The notes under the pieces: model-generated | Databases searched by the model: none | What the model was told of the DNA's origin: nothing | Seen by the model: the letters and a program-made list of their open reading frames with translations, nothing else | Source: Pseudomonas sp. N3-W | GTDB taxonomy: Bacteria; Pseudomonadota; Gammaproteobacteria; Pseudomonadales; Pseudomonadaceae | NCBI RefSeq assembly: GCF_024970185.1 | Contig: NZ_CP103965.1 | Location: 4,607,001 to 4,671,000 of the forward strand | DNA: 64,000 nt | Direction: 5' to 3' | Shown here: in pieces, positions 17,033-25,478 of the stretch | How positions within the stretch are numbered: position 1 is the stretch's first letter | How the letters are laid out: every line of letters begins with the position of its first letter | Made by a program: the position numbers and the translations under genes

Positions 17033-18745
17033 GTGTTTGCCAACTTGCTGATCATCCTCGCCTCCTCTCTTGTAGTCATTGCGCTGTTCCGACGCCTGCG
17101 GCTACCACCGGTGCTGGGCTACCTCTGCGCGGGGTTGATGGTGGGACCGACGGCACTGAACTGGGTCAACGACAGCGAAGAACTGCCGGATCTTGCCGAA
17201 TTGGGAGTGGTATTCCTGCTCTTTTCGCTGGGGCTGGAGTTCTCGCTGTCGAAGATGCTCGCCCTGCGCCAGGTGGTTTTTGGCCTCGGCAGCCTGCAGG
17301 TGGTGGCGTCCGGCGCTTTGCTCGGCGCCGTGCTGCTGATGTTTGGCATGTCAGCCAGTTCGGCACTGCTGTTGGGTGCCGGTCTGGCACTGTCCTCCAC
17401 AGCCATTGTCAGCAAGGAGTTGAGCAGTCTGGGAGAGATTTTCAGCAGCCACGGCCAGAATGCGATCGGCGTATTGCTGTTCCAGGACGTGGTGGCGGTG
17501 TTGCTGTTGACGCTGGTACCGGTATTCGCCGGCACCAGCGATCAGGCCTGGTTCTGGGCGCTGCCATTGACGCTGGGCAAGACGGTCGTGCTGTTCGTTG
17601 GCCTGCTTCTGGCCAGTCGATGGTTGCTGCCACGGCTGTTTCATGAGGTCGCCGCGTCGCGTTCTGCCGAACTGTTTGTTCTGCTGGCACTGGTCATTGT
17701 CCTGCTGACCGCGTGGCTGACCCATCTGCTTGGCCTCTCCCCCGCCCTTGGCGCTTTTCTGGCCGGCATGCTGCTGGGGGAAAGTCATTACCGGCATCAG
17801 ATCGAAGCCGATATCCGCCCGTTCCGCGATATTCTGCTGGGCTTGTTCTTCGTCAGCATTGGCATGCTGATCGATCTACAGCTGTTTGCCAGTCATGGGC
17901 TGCTTATCCTCGGCCTGACGCTGAGCCTTATGCTGATCAAGGGCTGCGTTGTCGCGCTGCTGGTCAAGTGGCGCGGCAGTGACGGTGAAACCGCCTGGCG
18001 CAGCGGCCTGGCACTGGCCCAGGGTGGCGAGTTCTGCTTTGCCTTGATGGCACAGATGCAGCAACACAACCTGATACCCGTCGAGCTCGGCCGCCTGCTG
18101 CTGGCCGCCACGTTCTGTTCGATGCTGGTCACGCCCCTGCTGCTGCGCGCCGCGCCGCGTTTCGCCGCACGCTTGCATCGCAAACCCAACGAAGAAGCAA
18201 AACTCGAACAGATCAGCGCACTCAATGCCGGGCTGCAGGAGCATGTGGTGATTTGTGGTTACGGTCGGGTCGGTCAGTCCATCGGACGCTTTCTAAGCAA
18301 CGCCCGACAGCCCTATATTGCACTGGACAATGATCCGGTACGCGTTCAGGAAGCGGCAACCGCTGAGACTTGTGTGCACTATGGCGATTCACGACGCGGC
18401 GAACTGCTGGTTGCCGTGGGCCTGGAGCGTGCCCGGCTACTGGTAATCGCCGTGGATCAGACCAGCATTGCACTGCAAGTGCTCAAGGAAGCCCGCCGCT
18501 TCAATCCGAACGTGCCGATCCTGGTGCGCACCCGGGACGACAGCCAGTGGGCCGAATTGAAGGCAGCGGGCGCCAGCGAGGTCGTGCCGGAACTGCTGGA
18601 GTCCAGCCTGATGCTCGCCTCCCGCGCGCTGAGCATGCTGGGCCTGCCCGCGCACCAGGTTCGGGAGCGGGTGGACCAGGTCCGGCATGATCGCTATCGC
18701 ATGCTGCACGGCTTTTATCCTGGCGCCGAAGACGAGGAAAACTAG
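17033..18745 (+). CDS. Monovalent cation:proton antiporter, KefB/KefC type
   Basis: A 570-residue CPA2 transporter. Residues 1-380 form about 12 membrane segments, with LGLEFSLSKM and the intramembrane stretch GAFLAGMLLGES typical of Kef proteins. Residues about 395-520 form a cytoplasmic TrkA-N domain (HVVICGYGRVGQSIGRFL) that binds NAD(H) or nucleotide. It exchanges K+ (or Na+) for H+ and protects cytoplasmic pH. The start is GTG 17033, with CCGGAG 8 bp upstream. Its TAG stop shares the CTAG palindrome with the stop of the convergent ammonium transporter. No KefF/KefG accessory gene is adjacent. Confidence 0.88.
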   Translation: MFANLLIILASSLVVIALFRRLRLPPVLGYLCAGLMVGPTALNWVNDSEELPDLAELGVVFLLFSLGLEFSLSKMLALRQVVFGLGSLQVVASGALLGAVLLMFGMSASSALLLGAGLALSSTAIVSKELSSLGEIFSSHGQNAIGVLLFQDVVAVLLLTLVPVFAGTSDQAWFWALPLTLGKTVVLFVGLLLASRWLLPRLFHEVAASRSAELFVLLALVIVLLTAWLTHLLGLSPALGAFLAGMLLGESHYRHQIEADIRPFRDILLGLFFVSIGMLIDLQLFASHGLLILGLTLSLMLIKGCVVALLVKWRGSDGETAWRSGLALAQGGEFCFALMAQMQQHNLIPVELGRLLLAATFCSMLVTPLLLRAAPRFAARLHRKPNEEAKLEQISALNAGLQEHVVICGYGRVGQSIGRFLSNARQPYIALDNDPVRVQEAATAETCVHYGDSRRGELLVAVGLERARLLVIAVDQTSIALQVLKEARRFNPNVPILVRTRDDSQWAELKAAGASEVVPELLESSLMLASRALSMLGLPAHQVRERVDQVRHDRYRMLHGFYPGAEDEEN

Positions 18746-19950
18746 TCCTGACTGACAGCGCCGATCTTGTGCACAGACAGGTCGGCGCCGTAATACTCTT
18801 CTTCCTGACTCAGGCGCAGACCATGAAACGCCTTGATTGCACCGTAGACGGCAAAGCCACCGACCAATGCCACGACCACTCCCAGCGTGGTGCCGATCAG
18901 TTGACTGATCAGACTGACCCCGCCCAGCCCCCCCAGGGAGGCCTGACCGAAGATGCCGCATGCAACACCGCCCCACACACCACACAGACCATGCAAGGGC
19001 CAGACGCCCAGTACATCATCGATCCGCCATTTGCTCTGGGCCGCCGTAAAGCACCAGACGAACAACGCCCCGGCAATCGCACCGGTCACCAGGGCACCCA
19101 CCGGGTGCATCAGATCGGAGCCGGCGCAGATCGCCACGAGACCGGCCAAGGGGCCGTTGTGCAGAAAACCGGGGTCATTGCGCCCGACAATCAGTGCCGC
19201 CATGGTGCCGCCGACCATTGCCATCAGCGAGTTGACCGCAACCAACCCACTGACGCCCTGCAACGTTTGCGCACTCATGACGTTGAAGCCGAACCAGCCA
19301 ACGATCAGGATCCACGAACCCAAGGCGAGAAACGGAATGCTCGACGGCGCGAACGCCACCAATCGGCCATCGCGATAACGCCCCTGACGCGGCCCAAGCA
19401 ACAGCACCGCCGCCAGCGCCAGCCATCCACCCATGGCGTGAACCACGACGGAGCCGGCGAAGTCATGGAAACTGGCACCGAAGCGCTCCTGCAACCAGGC
19501 TTGCAAACCGTAGTTGCCGTTCCAGATCATCCCCTCGAAAAACGGATAAATGAACGCCACGATCAACGCCGTCGCACACAGCTGCGGGACGAAGCGCGCA
19601 CGCTCGGCGATGCCACCGGAAATAATCGCCGGAATCGCCGCCGCGAAGGTCAGCAGAAAGAAGAACTTCACCAAGCCATAACCGTGATCCGCGCTGAGCA
19701 CCGCCGCCGGTTGCATGAAAGTCACGCCATAGGAAATCCAGTAGCCTATAAAGAAGTAGGCCAATGTCGAAACGGCGAAGTCACTGAGGATCTTCGACAA
19801 GGCATTGACCTGGTTTTTTTGCCTGACCGTACCGACTTCCAGAAAGGCAAACCCGGCGTGCATGGCCAGCACCATGACCGCGCCGATCAGAATGAACAAC
19901 GTGTTGGAGCTATGGACCAGAGTGTCCACAGCGCTTTGCAGATTTTCCAT
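18742..19950 (-). CDS. Ammonium transporter (Amt/MEP/Rh family)
   Basis: A 402-residue membrane protein with 11 predicted helices. GAVMVLAMHAGFAFLEVG opens the protein (no long signal peptide), HDFAGSVVVHAMGGW holds the first pore His and GLCGVWGGVACGIFG is in the second His region. No glnK gene flanks it, unlike the usual glnK-amtB pair, so it is probably a second or diverged Amt. The 5' region has two GCACCAAA half-sites 30 bp apart. The C-terminal tail differs from AmtB's GlnK-binding tail. Confidence 0.88.
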   Translation of the reverse strand: MENLQSAVDTLVHSSNTLFILIGAVMVLAMHAGFAFLEVGTVRQKNQVNALSKILSDFAVSTLAYFFIGYWISYGVTFMQPAAVLSADHGYGLVKFFFLLTFAAAIPAIISGGIAERARFVPQLCATALIVAFIYPFFEGMIWNGNYGLQAWLQERFGASFHDFAGSVVVHAMGGWLALAAVLLLGPRQGRYRDGRLVAFAPSSIPFLALGSWILIVGWFGFNVMSAQTLQGVSGLVAVNSLMAMVGGTMAALIVGRNDPGFLHNGPLAGLVAICAGSDLMHPVGALVTGAIAGALFVWCFTAAQSKWRIDDVLGVWPLHGLCGVWGGVACGIFGQASLGGLGGVSLISQLIGTTLGVVVALVGGFAVYGAIKAFHGLRLSQEEEYYGADLSVHKIGAVSQD

Positions 19951-20199
19951 GGAGTTGGCAGACCTGAAGGCTGAAAAAAAGCACCAAAGCAGCTCGCGCG
20001 AACGATCAGCGCACCAAATTGCGGCTTGCCAGGATCAACACATTGATCCCGATGAACCGCTTTGGCGCACAACCGCTGAACCTTTGCGCGGGCTTGGATT
20101 ATTTGAGTTAAGGTTTGCGGCAAAACGTGCCCGGCAACAGCGCAACGACCGGCGCAGGCGCACCACGACAAAGCAAAAGTTGTACCAGTCATTTGTACT

Positions 20200-20227
20200 G
20201 AACCTTCAGGCAAGGCTCATACTCGAA
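20200..20227 (+). promoter_or_regulatory. Candidate AlgU (RpoE-type) promoter
   Basis: GAACCT, 17 bp, TCGAA: close to the extracytoplasmic-stress consensus GAACTT-N16/17-TCtgA. The predicted start is about 26 bases upstream of the DUF883 gene. Confidence 0.5.
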
Positions 20228-20258
20228 CGCATCAGACGCCACTTACGGAGATTCACCC

Positions 20259-20573
20259 ATGGCCAGATTCAAGGCAAAGACCGCTCAAGAAATCCTGATG
20301 GAAGATTTTCAGACCCTGGTCAGCGACACCGAACGGTTGCTGGAACACACCGCTTCCCTGGCCGGCGACCAGGCGGACGAGTTGCGCGATCAGATCCACG
20401 ACAGCCTGCTGCGCGCCCGTGAAACCCTGAAACTGACCGAAGACTCGCTGCGCGAACGTGGCCAGGCTGCGGTGAACGCAACTGAAGACTACGTTCAGGC
20501 CAATCCCTGGCAGTCGGTGGGCATTGCGGCGGGCGTGGGCTTTCTGATTGGCCTGCTGGCTACGCGGCGCTGA
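20259..20573 (+). CDS. DUF883 (YqjD/ElaB-like) membrane-anchored protein
   Basis: A 104-residue protein: a long amphipathic helix (about residues 8-80, rich in Glu, Gln and Arg) and a C-terminal anchor PWQSVGIAAGVGFLIGLLATRR, with the glycine-zipper pattern of the family. E. coli YqjD, ElaB and YgaM tether to the inner membrane and bind stalled ribosomes in stationary phase; that role is only inferred here. ACGGAGATTCACCC precedes the ATG. First gene of a three-gene unit. Confidence 0.88.
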   Translation: MARFKAKTAQEILMEDFQTLVSDTERLLEHTASLAGDQADELRDQIHDSLLRARETLKLTEDSLRERGQAAVNATEDYVQANPWQSVGIAAGVGFLIGLLATRR

Positions 20574-20574
20574 T

Positions 20575-20964
20575 ATGTCGATCGGCGAATCCGGCTCGTC
20601 GGCGACGGGCACAAGCTCCTCAACGCGGCGCCTGGGTGCCGCTTTTCTAGGATTGCTGCACAGCCATGTCGAATTGTTCGGCATTGAATTGCAGGAACAG
20701 AAAGCACGCACGGTCAGCCTGCTGCTGTTTGCAGGCCTGGCGCTGGTCTTTGCCCTGCTGTTGCTGGTGGGATTGTCGGCGCTGGTGTTGATTCTGCTGT
20801 GGGACACCTATCGTCTGGCCGGCATTATCGGGCTTTGCGTGTTTTACACCTTGGCGGCCATCTTCTGTGCCATGCGATTGAAAGCGGCGATTTTCGATGA
20901 ATCCTCACCCTTCCACGGCACCCTGCAAGAATTGGCCAATGATCGGGAGCGCCTGCTGCCATGA
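20575..20964 (+). CDS. YqjE-like (phage-holin superfamily) membrane protein
   Basis: A 129-residue protein with two membrane segments (about residues 43-69 and 80-100) after a Ser-rich N-terminus, matching the YqjE/holin_6 family that usually follows YqjD. Start ATG 20575 directly follows the DUF883 stop. Its last codon overlaps the next ATG (ATGA). Function unknown; 'holin' refers to fold, and no lysis genes are nearby. Confidence 0.82.
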   Translation: MSIGESGSSATGTSSSTRRLGAAFLGLLHSHVELFGIELQEQKARTVSLLLFAGLALVFALLLLVGLSALVLILLWDTYRLAGIIGLCVFYTLAAIFCAMRLKAAIFDESSPFHGTLQELANDRERLLP

Positions 20965-21302
20965 GCCTGCCTGAACTGCCTCACAACAGCTCACGCGCGG
21001 AAATGCGCAAGGCGCTGATTCGCCTGCGCATGGAAATGCATCGTCAGGAAATCCGCCAGGAATCGCGACAGTTGCTGCAACCCCTGCAACGGATGCGCGG
21101 CATGACGCAAAACCTGCAGAACGGTTTCGGCATCAAACATGCCCCGCTCTGGGGCATGGCCGCCGTGACGCTACTGGGTTTTCTGACAGGCAAGGGGGCC
21201 AAAAGCGGTGGCGCCAGCAGCCTGACCCGCCTGGTTCAACTGGGCACAAGTCTGGGGCCGCTGATCAAACTGGTCATGCAAGGTTCATCGCGCAAGCCCT
21301 GA
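20961..21302 (+). CDS. Third protein of the DUF883 operon, YqjK-like position
   Basis: A 113-residue basic protein: an N-terminal helix of alternating charges (residues 10-45) and one weak hydrophobic segment (about 61-72). It occupies the YqjK place of E. coli yqjDEK, though similarity is not obvious by eye. ATGA overlap with the preceding gene. Probably part of the same membrane assembly. Confidence 0.7.
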   Translation: MSLPELPHNSSRAEMRKALIRLRMEMHRQEIRQESRQLLQPLQRMRGMTQNLQNGFGIKHAPLWGMAAVTLLGFLTGKGAKSGGASSLTRLVQLGTSLGPLIKLVMQGSSRKP

Positions 21303-21419
21303 AACTGGCCACATTCTTGCAATATTCGCTGGATGGACCTTTCTATCGAGAGGTTCCGTCCTGCTCGCCTATCCGGCGATCAGGCTTATCCAAAAACAAG
21401 ACCTTACCAAGGAGGCCTC

Positions 21420-22583
21420 GTGATCGACGGGCAACCGCTCGCCTGCTTTCAGCCGTTCATCGATACCGCCACCGGCCGTATCGCGGGGGTCGAAGCCCTG
21501 GGTCGCCTGCGCCAGGCAGACGGCCAACTGACCTCGGTCGGACCGCTCTTCTCTGACCCGCGAACGCCCGCCATTGCCCTGCGTCGTCTCGACCGGCAAA
21601 TCCGCGATAACGCCCTGAGCCGCCTGCATGAAGCCCCTTCGGACTGGTTTCTGAGCCTGAATATGTCGCCGCGCTGGATCAGCCGACTGCGCCCGGACCA
21701 GGCGCTGCCGAGCCTCAAACAACTGGCCCGGCATGGCGTCGATCCGCAACGGGTAGTATTCGAGATTACTGAACTGGGTGGCAACAGCCAGCGTCTGGCC
21801 GACGTGGTGGCACGCTATCGCCAGGCGGGTGCGCGGATCGCCATCGATGATTTTGGCGCGGGCTACTCTCAACTCGATCGCGTGCTGGCGCTGCAACCGG
21901 ACATCCTCAAACTCGACATGCGCCTGTTTCAGGCCGCAGCCCTCGGCGGGCCGAGCAGTGATGTGGTCAAGGCACTGGCGCAAATGGCCGAAAAAACCGG
22001 ATGCTGGATCATCGCCGAAGGCGTGGAAACCGAAGCACAGCTCAATTTCGCTCTGGAATGCGGATCGCGCTACGTACAGGGTTTTCTCTTTGCTCGGGCA
22101 CAGGTGGATTTTTTTGCCACCGACGCCTTTGTCGAACGCTTCGCCCAACTGCGCCAGCGCTACGTTCAAAAGAAGCTTGTCGAACGTGGACGGCTGATGG
22201 TCATGCGCCAGCAACTCAGTGAGCTGATGGCGATTCTGCAGGATTGGGCGCAGGCTCGTGCCCCGCTCAGTGCCTTGCCCCAACTGGATGCGTTCCCGTG
22301 GCTGCTGCGTTTCTATCAATGCGACCGCCACGGCACACAACTCACACCCAATCTGGAGTGGCGCAACAATCGCTGGGAGGCGGATAACCGCTACTTGGGC
22401 CACAACTGGTCATGGCGTCCATATTTCTATCACCTGCTCGCCGAAGGCTGGGATGAGCGTCGCCTGACGCTCTCCAACACCTACCGCGATGCCACCAGCA
22501 ATCAGTATTGCCTGACCGCCGGGCAGTTTTTTGATAATGGCGAGCGCCTACTGCTGATCGACATCGACGCCATCGGTCTGTAG
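21420..22583 (+). CDS. EAL-domain c-di-GMP phosphodiesterase with C-terminal Cache-like domain
   Basis: A 387-residue protein. The EAL domain (residues about 1-230) keeps the metal and catalytic positions: VEALGRLR, LSLNMSP, VFEITE, IDDFGAGYSQ, ILKLD and AEGVETE, so c-di-GMP hydrolysis to pGpG is expected. Residues about 285-387 form a PAS/Cache-like sensor reminiscent of the YkuI C-terminal domain (NWSWRPYFYHL through LLLIDID). GTG 21420 is preferred because AAGGAGG lies about 6 bp upstream and the domain then starts at once; ATG 21333, 87 bases earlier, has no ribosome site. No signal peptide, so the sensor would face the cytoplasm. Confidence 0.87.
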   Translation: MIDGQPLACFQPFIDTATGRIAGVEALGRLRQADGQLTSVGPLFSDPRTPAIALRRLDRQIRDNALSRLHEAPSDWFLSLNMSPRWISRLRPDQALPSLKQLARHGVDPQRVVFEITELGGNSQRLADVVARYRQAGARIAIDDFGAGYSQLDRVLALQPDILKLDMRLFQAAALGGPSSDVVKALAQMAEKTGCWIIAEGVETEAQLNFALECGSRYVQGFLFARAQVDFFATDAFVERFAQLRQRYVQKKLVERGRLMVMRQQLSELMAILQDWAQARAPLSALPQLDAFPWLLRFYQCDRHGTQLTPNLEWRNNRWEADNRYLGHNWSWRPYFYHLLAEGWDERRLTLSNTYRDATSNQYCLTAGQFFDNGERLLLIDIDAIGL

Positions 22584-22652
22584 TTCTGCTTGCAGGCACC
22601 GATACGAACCGGGAAAGTAGCCCAATCAGTCACCTGACGGAGAGACCAAGCC

Positions 22653-23984
22653 TTGGATTGGCAAACCCTGCTTAACCGCGAACGTCTGGGAAAGCCGCTG
22701 CACAGCCCGCAAGAACTGGGTCGCAGCCCTTTCCACAAAGACCATGACCGCATCATTTTTTCCGGTGCGTTTCGCCGCCTCGGGCGCAAGACGCAAGTCC
22801 ATCCGGTCACCAGCAACGATCACATCCATACGCGTCTTACTCACTCGCTGGAAGTCAGTTGTGTCGGCCGCTCACTGGGCATGCGCGTCGGCGAAACCAT
22901 CCGCAGCGCCCTGCCCGACTGGTGCGAGCCGAGTGACCTGGGCATGGTGGTGCAATCGGCTTGCCTGGCTCACGACATCGGCAACCCGCCCTTCGGCCAT
23001 TCGGGAGAAGATGCGATCCGGCACTGGTTTCAGCAAGCCGCCGGGCGTGGCTGGCTGGATGCGATGAGCGATGTCGAACGCAATGACTTCCTCAACTTCG
23101 AAGGTAACGCTCAGGGTTTCCGTGTCCTGACCCAACTCGAATATCACCAGTTCGACGGCGGCACACGGCTGACCTACGCCACCTTGGGCACTTATCTGAA
23201 GTACCCATGGACGGCCAAACACGCTGACTCACTGGGCTACAAAAAGCACAAGTTCGGCTGCTATCAGAGCGAGTTGCCATTGCTCGAACAGATCGCTCAC
23301 AAACTCGGTCTGCCGCAACTGGAAGATCAGCGCTGGGCCCGTCATCCATTGGTGTACCTCATGGAAGCTGCCGATGACATCTGCTACGCGCTGATCGATC
23401 TCGAAGATGGCCTGGAGATGGATCTGCTGAACTACGCCGAAGTCGAATCCCTGCTGCTGGATCTGGTAGGCGACGATCTGCCGGAAACCTATCGCCTGCT
23501 CGGCCCACAGGATTCGCGTCGACGCAAACTGGCGATCCTGCGGGGCAAGGCCATCGAGCATCTGACCAATGCCGCCGCCCGTGCGTTTGTCGAACAGCAG
23601 GAAGCACTGCTGGCTGGCACCCTGCATGGCGACCTGGTGGAGCACATGCACGGTCCGGCAAAACGCTGCGTGTTGAATGCCAAGGACATGGCCCGTAAAA
23701 AAATCTTCCAGGACAAACGCAAGACGCTGCATGAAATCGGCGCCTATACCACCCTGGAAATTTTGCTCAACGCCTTCTGCGGCGCGGCCCTGGAGCAACA
23801 CAACGGTCGCACGCCGTCGTTTAAGAGTCGGCGCATCCTGGACTTGCTCAGTAACAATGCACCGGATCCCCAAGGTCCTTTGCACGCCTCGTTCCTGCGT
23901 ATGATTGATTTTATCGCCGGCATGACCGATAGCTATGCCAGTGACATGGCCCAGGAAATGACCGGTCGCTCCAGCCACAAATGA
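22653..23984 (+). CDS. dgt: Deoxyguanosinetriphosphate triphosphohydrolase (dNTPase)
   Basis: A 443-residue HD-superfamily enzyme that splits dNTPs into nucleoside and triphosphate. The HD metal site is visible as THSLEVS with [37 protein letters not shown] is an N-terminal signature. The start is TTG 22653 after ACGGAGAGA; no better in-frame start precedes the conserved MDWQTLL opening. Length fits the Pseudomonas Dgt-2 class. Confidence 0.9.
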   Translation: MDWQTLLNRERLGKPLHSPQELGRSPFHKDHDRIIFSGAFRRLGRKTQVHPVTSNDHIHTRLTHSLEVSCVGRSLGMRVGETIRSALPDWCEPSDLGMVVQSACLAHDIGNPPFGHSGEDAIRHWFQQAAGRGWLDAMSDVERNDFLNFEGNAQGFRVLTQLEYHQFDGGTRLTYATLGTYLKYPWTAKHADSLGYKKHKFGCYQSELPLLEQIAHKLGLPQLEDQRWARHPLVYLMEAADDICYALIDLEDGLEMDLLNYAEVESLLLDLVGDDLPETYRLLGPQDSRRRKLAILRGKAIEHLTNAAARAFVEQQEALLAGTLHGDLVEHMHGPAKRCVLNAKDMARKKIFQDKRKTLHEIGAYTTLEILLNAFCGAALEQHNGRTPSFKSRRILDLLSNNAPDPQGPLHASFLRMIDFIAGMTDSYASDMAQEMTGRSSHK

Positions 23985-23989
23985 AAAAA

Positions 23990-24040
23990 CTTCAATCAGC
24001 CGCCGTCGGTCCCATGGGCGGCTGATTGAAGCCTTTAAAC
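23990..24040 (+). terminator. Hairpin after dgt
   Basis: A 15-bp perfect stem (CTTCAATCAGCCGCC and its complement at 24017-24031) around a 12-base loop, then CCTTTAAAC. The tail is weak, but the stem is strong enough for a terminator. Confidence 0.6.
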
Positions 24041-24198
24041 TGTATTCAACACCTGCCGTATCCCCCTGCACGTCACGCTGAGCAAACTGATCGCTAACGC
24101 GCTGACGTCGAAAAATAATGATTCACAAGAAGTTGCTGCTATTGCTCCTGATGAATAAGCGGCCTCTATCTGAGAGCATTTCGCTCAAGGGAAATCCA

Positions 24199-24591
24199 AT
24201 GTTTGAACATGATTTGCGCATCTTGCTGGTGGAAGACCATCCCTTTCAGCTCAAGGCTACTCAATGCCTGCTGGAAAATGCCGGCTTCACCCAATTGACT
24301 GTTTCCGACACGGCCGAAAGCGCTCTGCAAAAAATGCTCGGTGCAACACATCCCTTTGATATTTTGCTGTGTGATCAATGCCTGCCAGATCTATCCGGAC
24401 TTGATTTGATTCAGTTTGCCAGTCATAGAGGAATGATCAAACAGGCTATATTGCTGAGCAGCCTGACCACGCTTGAACTGGATGCACTTGAAAAACAGGC
24501 CTGCGAGCGAAAACTGCCCTTGCTGGGCTATTTAATCAAACCTTTGAAACAATCAGACTTTAGAAAACTGTTGACCCTGACACGAATATAA
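24199..24591 (+). CDS. Stand-alone receiver-domain response regulator
   Basis: A 130-residue protein that is only a receiver domain: LLVEDHP acidic pair, LLCDQCLPDLSG with acceptor D59, LSS switch residues and LIKPL with the Lys. No output domain, so it is probably a phosphate shuttle or sink, or acts through protein contact. ATG 24199 follows AAGGGAAA; the upstream in-frame stretch is Leu-rich and unconserved. It heads the signalling block at 24.2-32.1 kb and lies 252 bp before the BvgA-like regulator. Local GC is lower than in the flanking genes. Confidence 0.85.
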   Translation: MFEHDLRILLVEDHPFQLKATQCLLENAGFTQLTVSDTAESALQKMLGATHPFDILLCDQCLPDLSGLDLIQFASHRGMIKQAILLSSLTTLELDALEKQACERKLPLLGYLIKPLKQSDFRKLLTLTRI

Positions 24592-24843
24592 AAACACCCA
24601 ACCCTCCACTATCCGACCAAAACCAAGTACAACTTGTAATATCAATACGTCATTCTACTGCCCGACTTACACAACCCAAAACTTCAACAGTTCCTCATTC
24701 AGATCCTAGTTAGTACGTAGTACCTTTCTGTAAAATTTGTAGGAATTATCCTATATAGCCACTACACCCCTCTCCATTCGTGCTCCCTCCCGGCTATCTG
24801 AGCTAAGGTGCGCGCTTTATTTGCGTTCGTATGGGACTTGATT
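24592..24843. other. AT-rich upstream region of the BvgA/EvgA-like regulator
   Basis: 252 bp with markedly low GC and no gene. It contains the TAGGA-ATTA-TCCTA palindrome (24740-24753). Short neighbouring pieces (GTACGTAGTAC, TTTCTGTA) suggest more protein-binding sites. Confidence 0.6.
24740..24753. promoter_or_regulatory. Candidate BvgA/EvgA-type operator
   Basis: TAGGAATTATCCTA: two inverted TAGGA arms around ATTA. TAGGAA/TTCCTA halves recall the heptad bound by BvgA-class regulators. It lies about 90 bp upstream of such a regulator's start, so autoregulation is plausible. Confidence 0.45.
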
Positions 24844-25470
24844 ATGAACTCCGTTTTTATTGTCGACGATCACCCCGTCATCCGTCTTGCCGTGCGGATG
24901 CTGCTGGAACATGAAGGTTATAAAGTCGTTGGTGAAACAGATAATGGGGTCGATGCCATGCAGATGGTGCGCGAATGCATGCCCGACCTGATCATTCTCG
25001 ACATCAGTATTCCAAAACTCGATGGACTGGAAGTTCTTGCACGATTCAACGCCATGAGCACACCGCTGAAAACACTGGTACTGACAGCGCAGTGCCCGAC
25101 ACTTTTCGGTATTCGCTGCATGCAGTCCGGTGCATCAGGTTATGTTTGCAAACAAGAGGACCTCAGCGAACTGGTCAGCGCCATCAAGGCGGTACTTTCC
25201 GGTTACAACTATTTCCCCAGCCAGGCGTTAAATCCTGTGCGCCCAGATGATGCGCGTTATGCCGAACTGGAGCTGTTCAAGTCAGTCAATGACCGGGAGT
25301 TGATGGTGCTGCAACTTTTCGCCCAAGGACGCACCAACAAGGAAATTGCCAAAGGCATGTTTTTAAGTAACAAAACAGTCAGCACTTACAAAAAGCGGCT
25401 CATGCAAAAACTCAAGGCGAAGTCCCTGGTAGAACTCATCGAGATGGCAAAACGTAACGCATTGGTGTGA
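24844..25470 (+). CDS. BvgA/EvgA-like LuxR-family response regulator
   Basis: A 208-residue regulator: receiver (VFIVDDHPVIRLAVRMLLE, acceptor D53, late Lys replaced in context CKQEDL) and a C-terminal LuxR HTH (LMVLQLFAQGRTNKEI, SNKTVSTYKKRLMQKL). ATG 24844 begins exactly at the first strand. It is followed at once by a BvgS/EvgS-like kinase, so the two form an unorthodox phosphorelay pair of the BvgAS/EvgAS/RocAS type. Target genes are not known. Confidence 0.9.
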   Translation: MNSVFIVDDHPVIRLAVRMLLEHEGYKVVGETDNGVDAMQMVRECMPDLIILDISIPKLDGLEVLARFNAMSTPLKTLVLTAQCPTLFGIRCMQSGASGYVCKQEDLSELVSAIKAVLSGYNYFPSQALNPVRPDDARYAELELFKSVNDRELMVLQLFAQGRTNKEIAKGMFLSNKTVSTYKKRLMQKLKAKSLVELIEMAKRNALV

Positions 25471-25478
25471 GAAGCAGG

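Noticed and set aside
20575..20964. Phage holin
   Set aside because: The gene is in a YqjD-YqjE arrangement; the holin similarity is of fold only and there is no endolysin.
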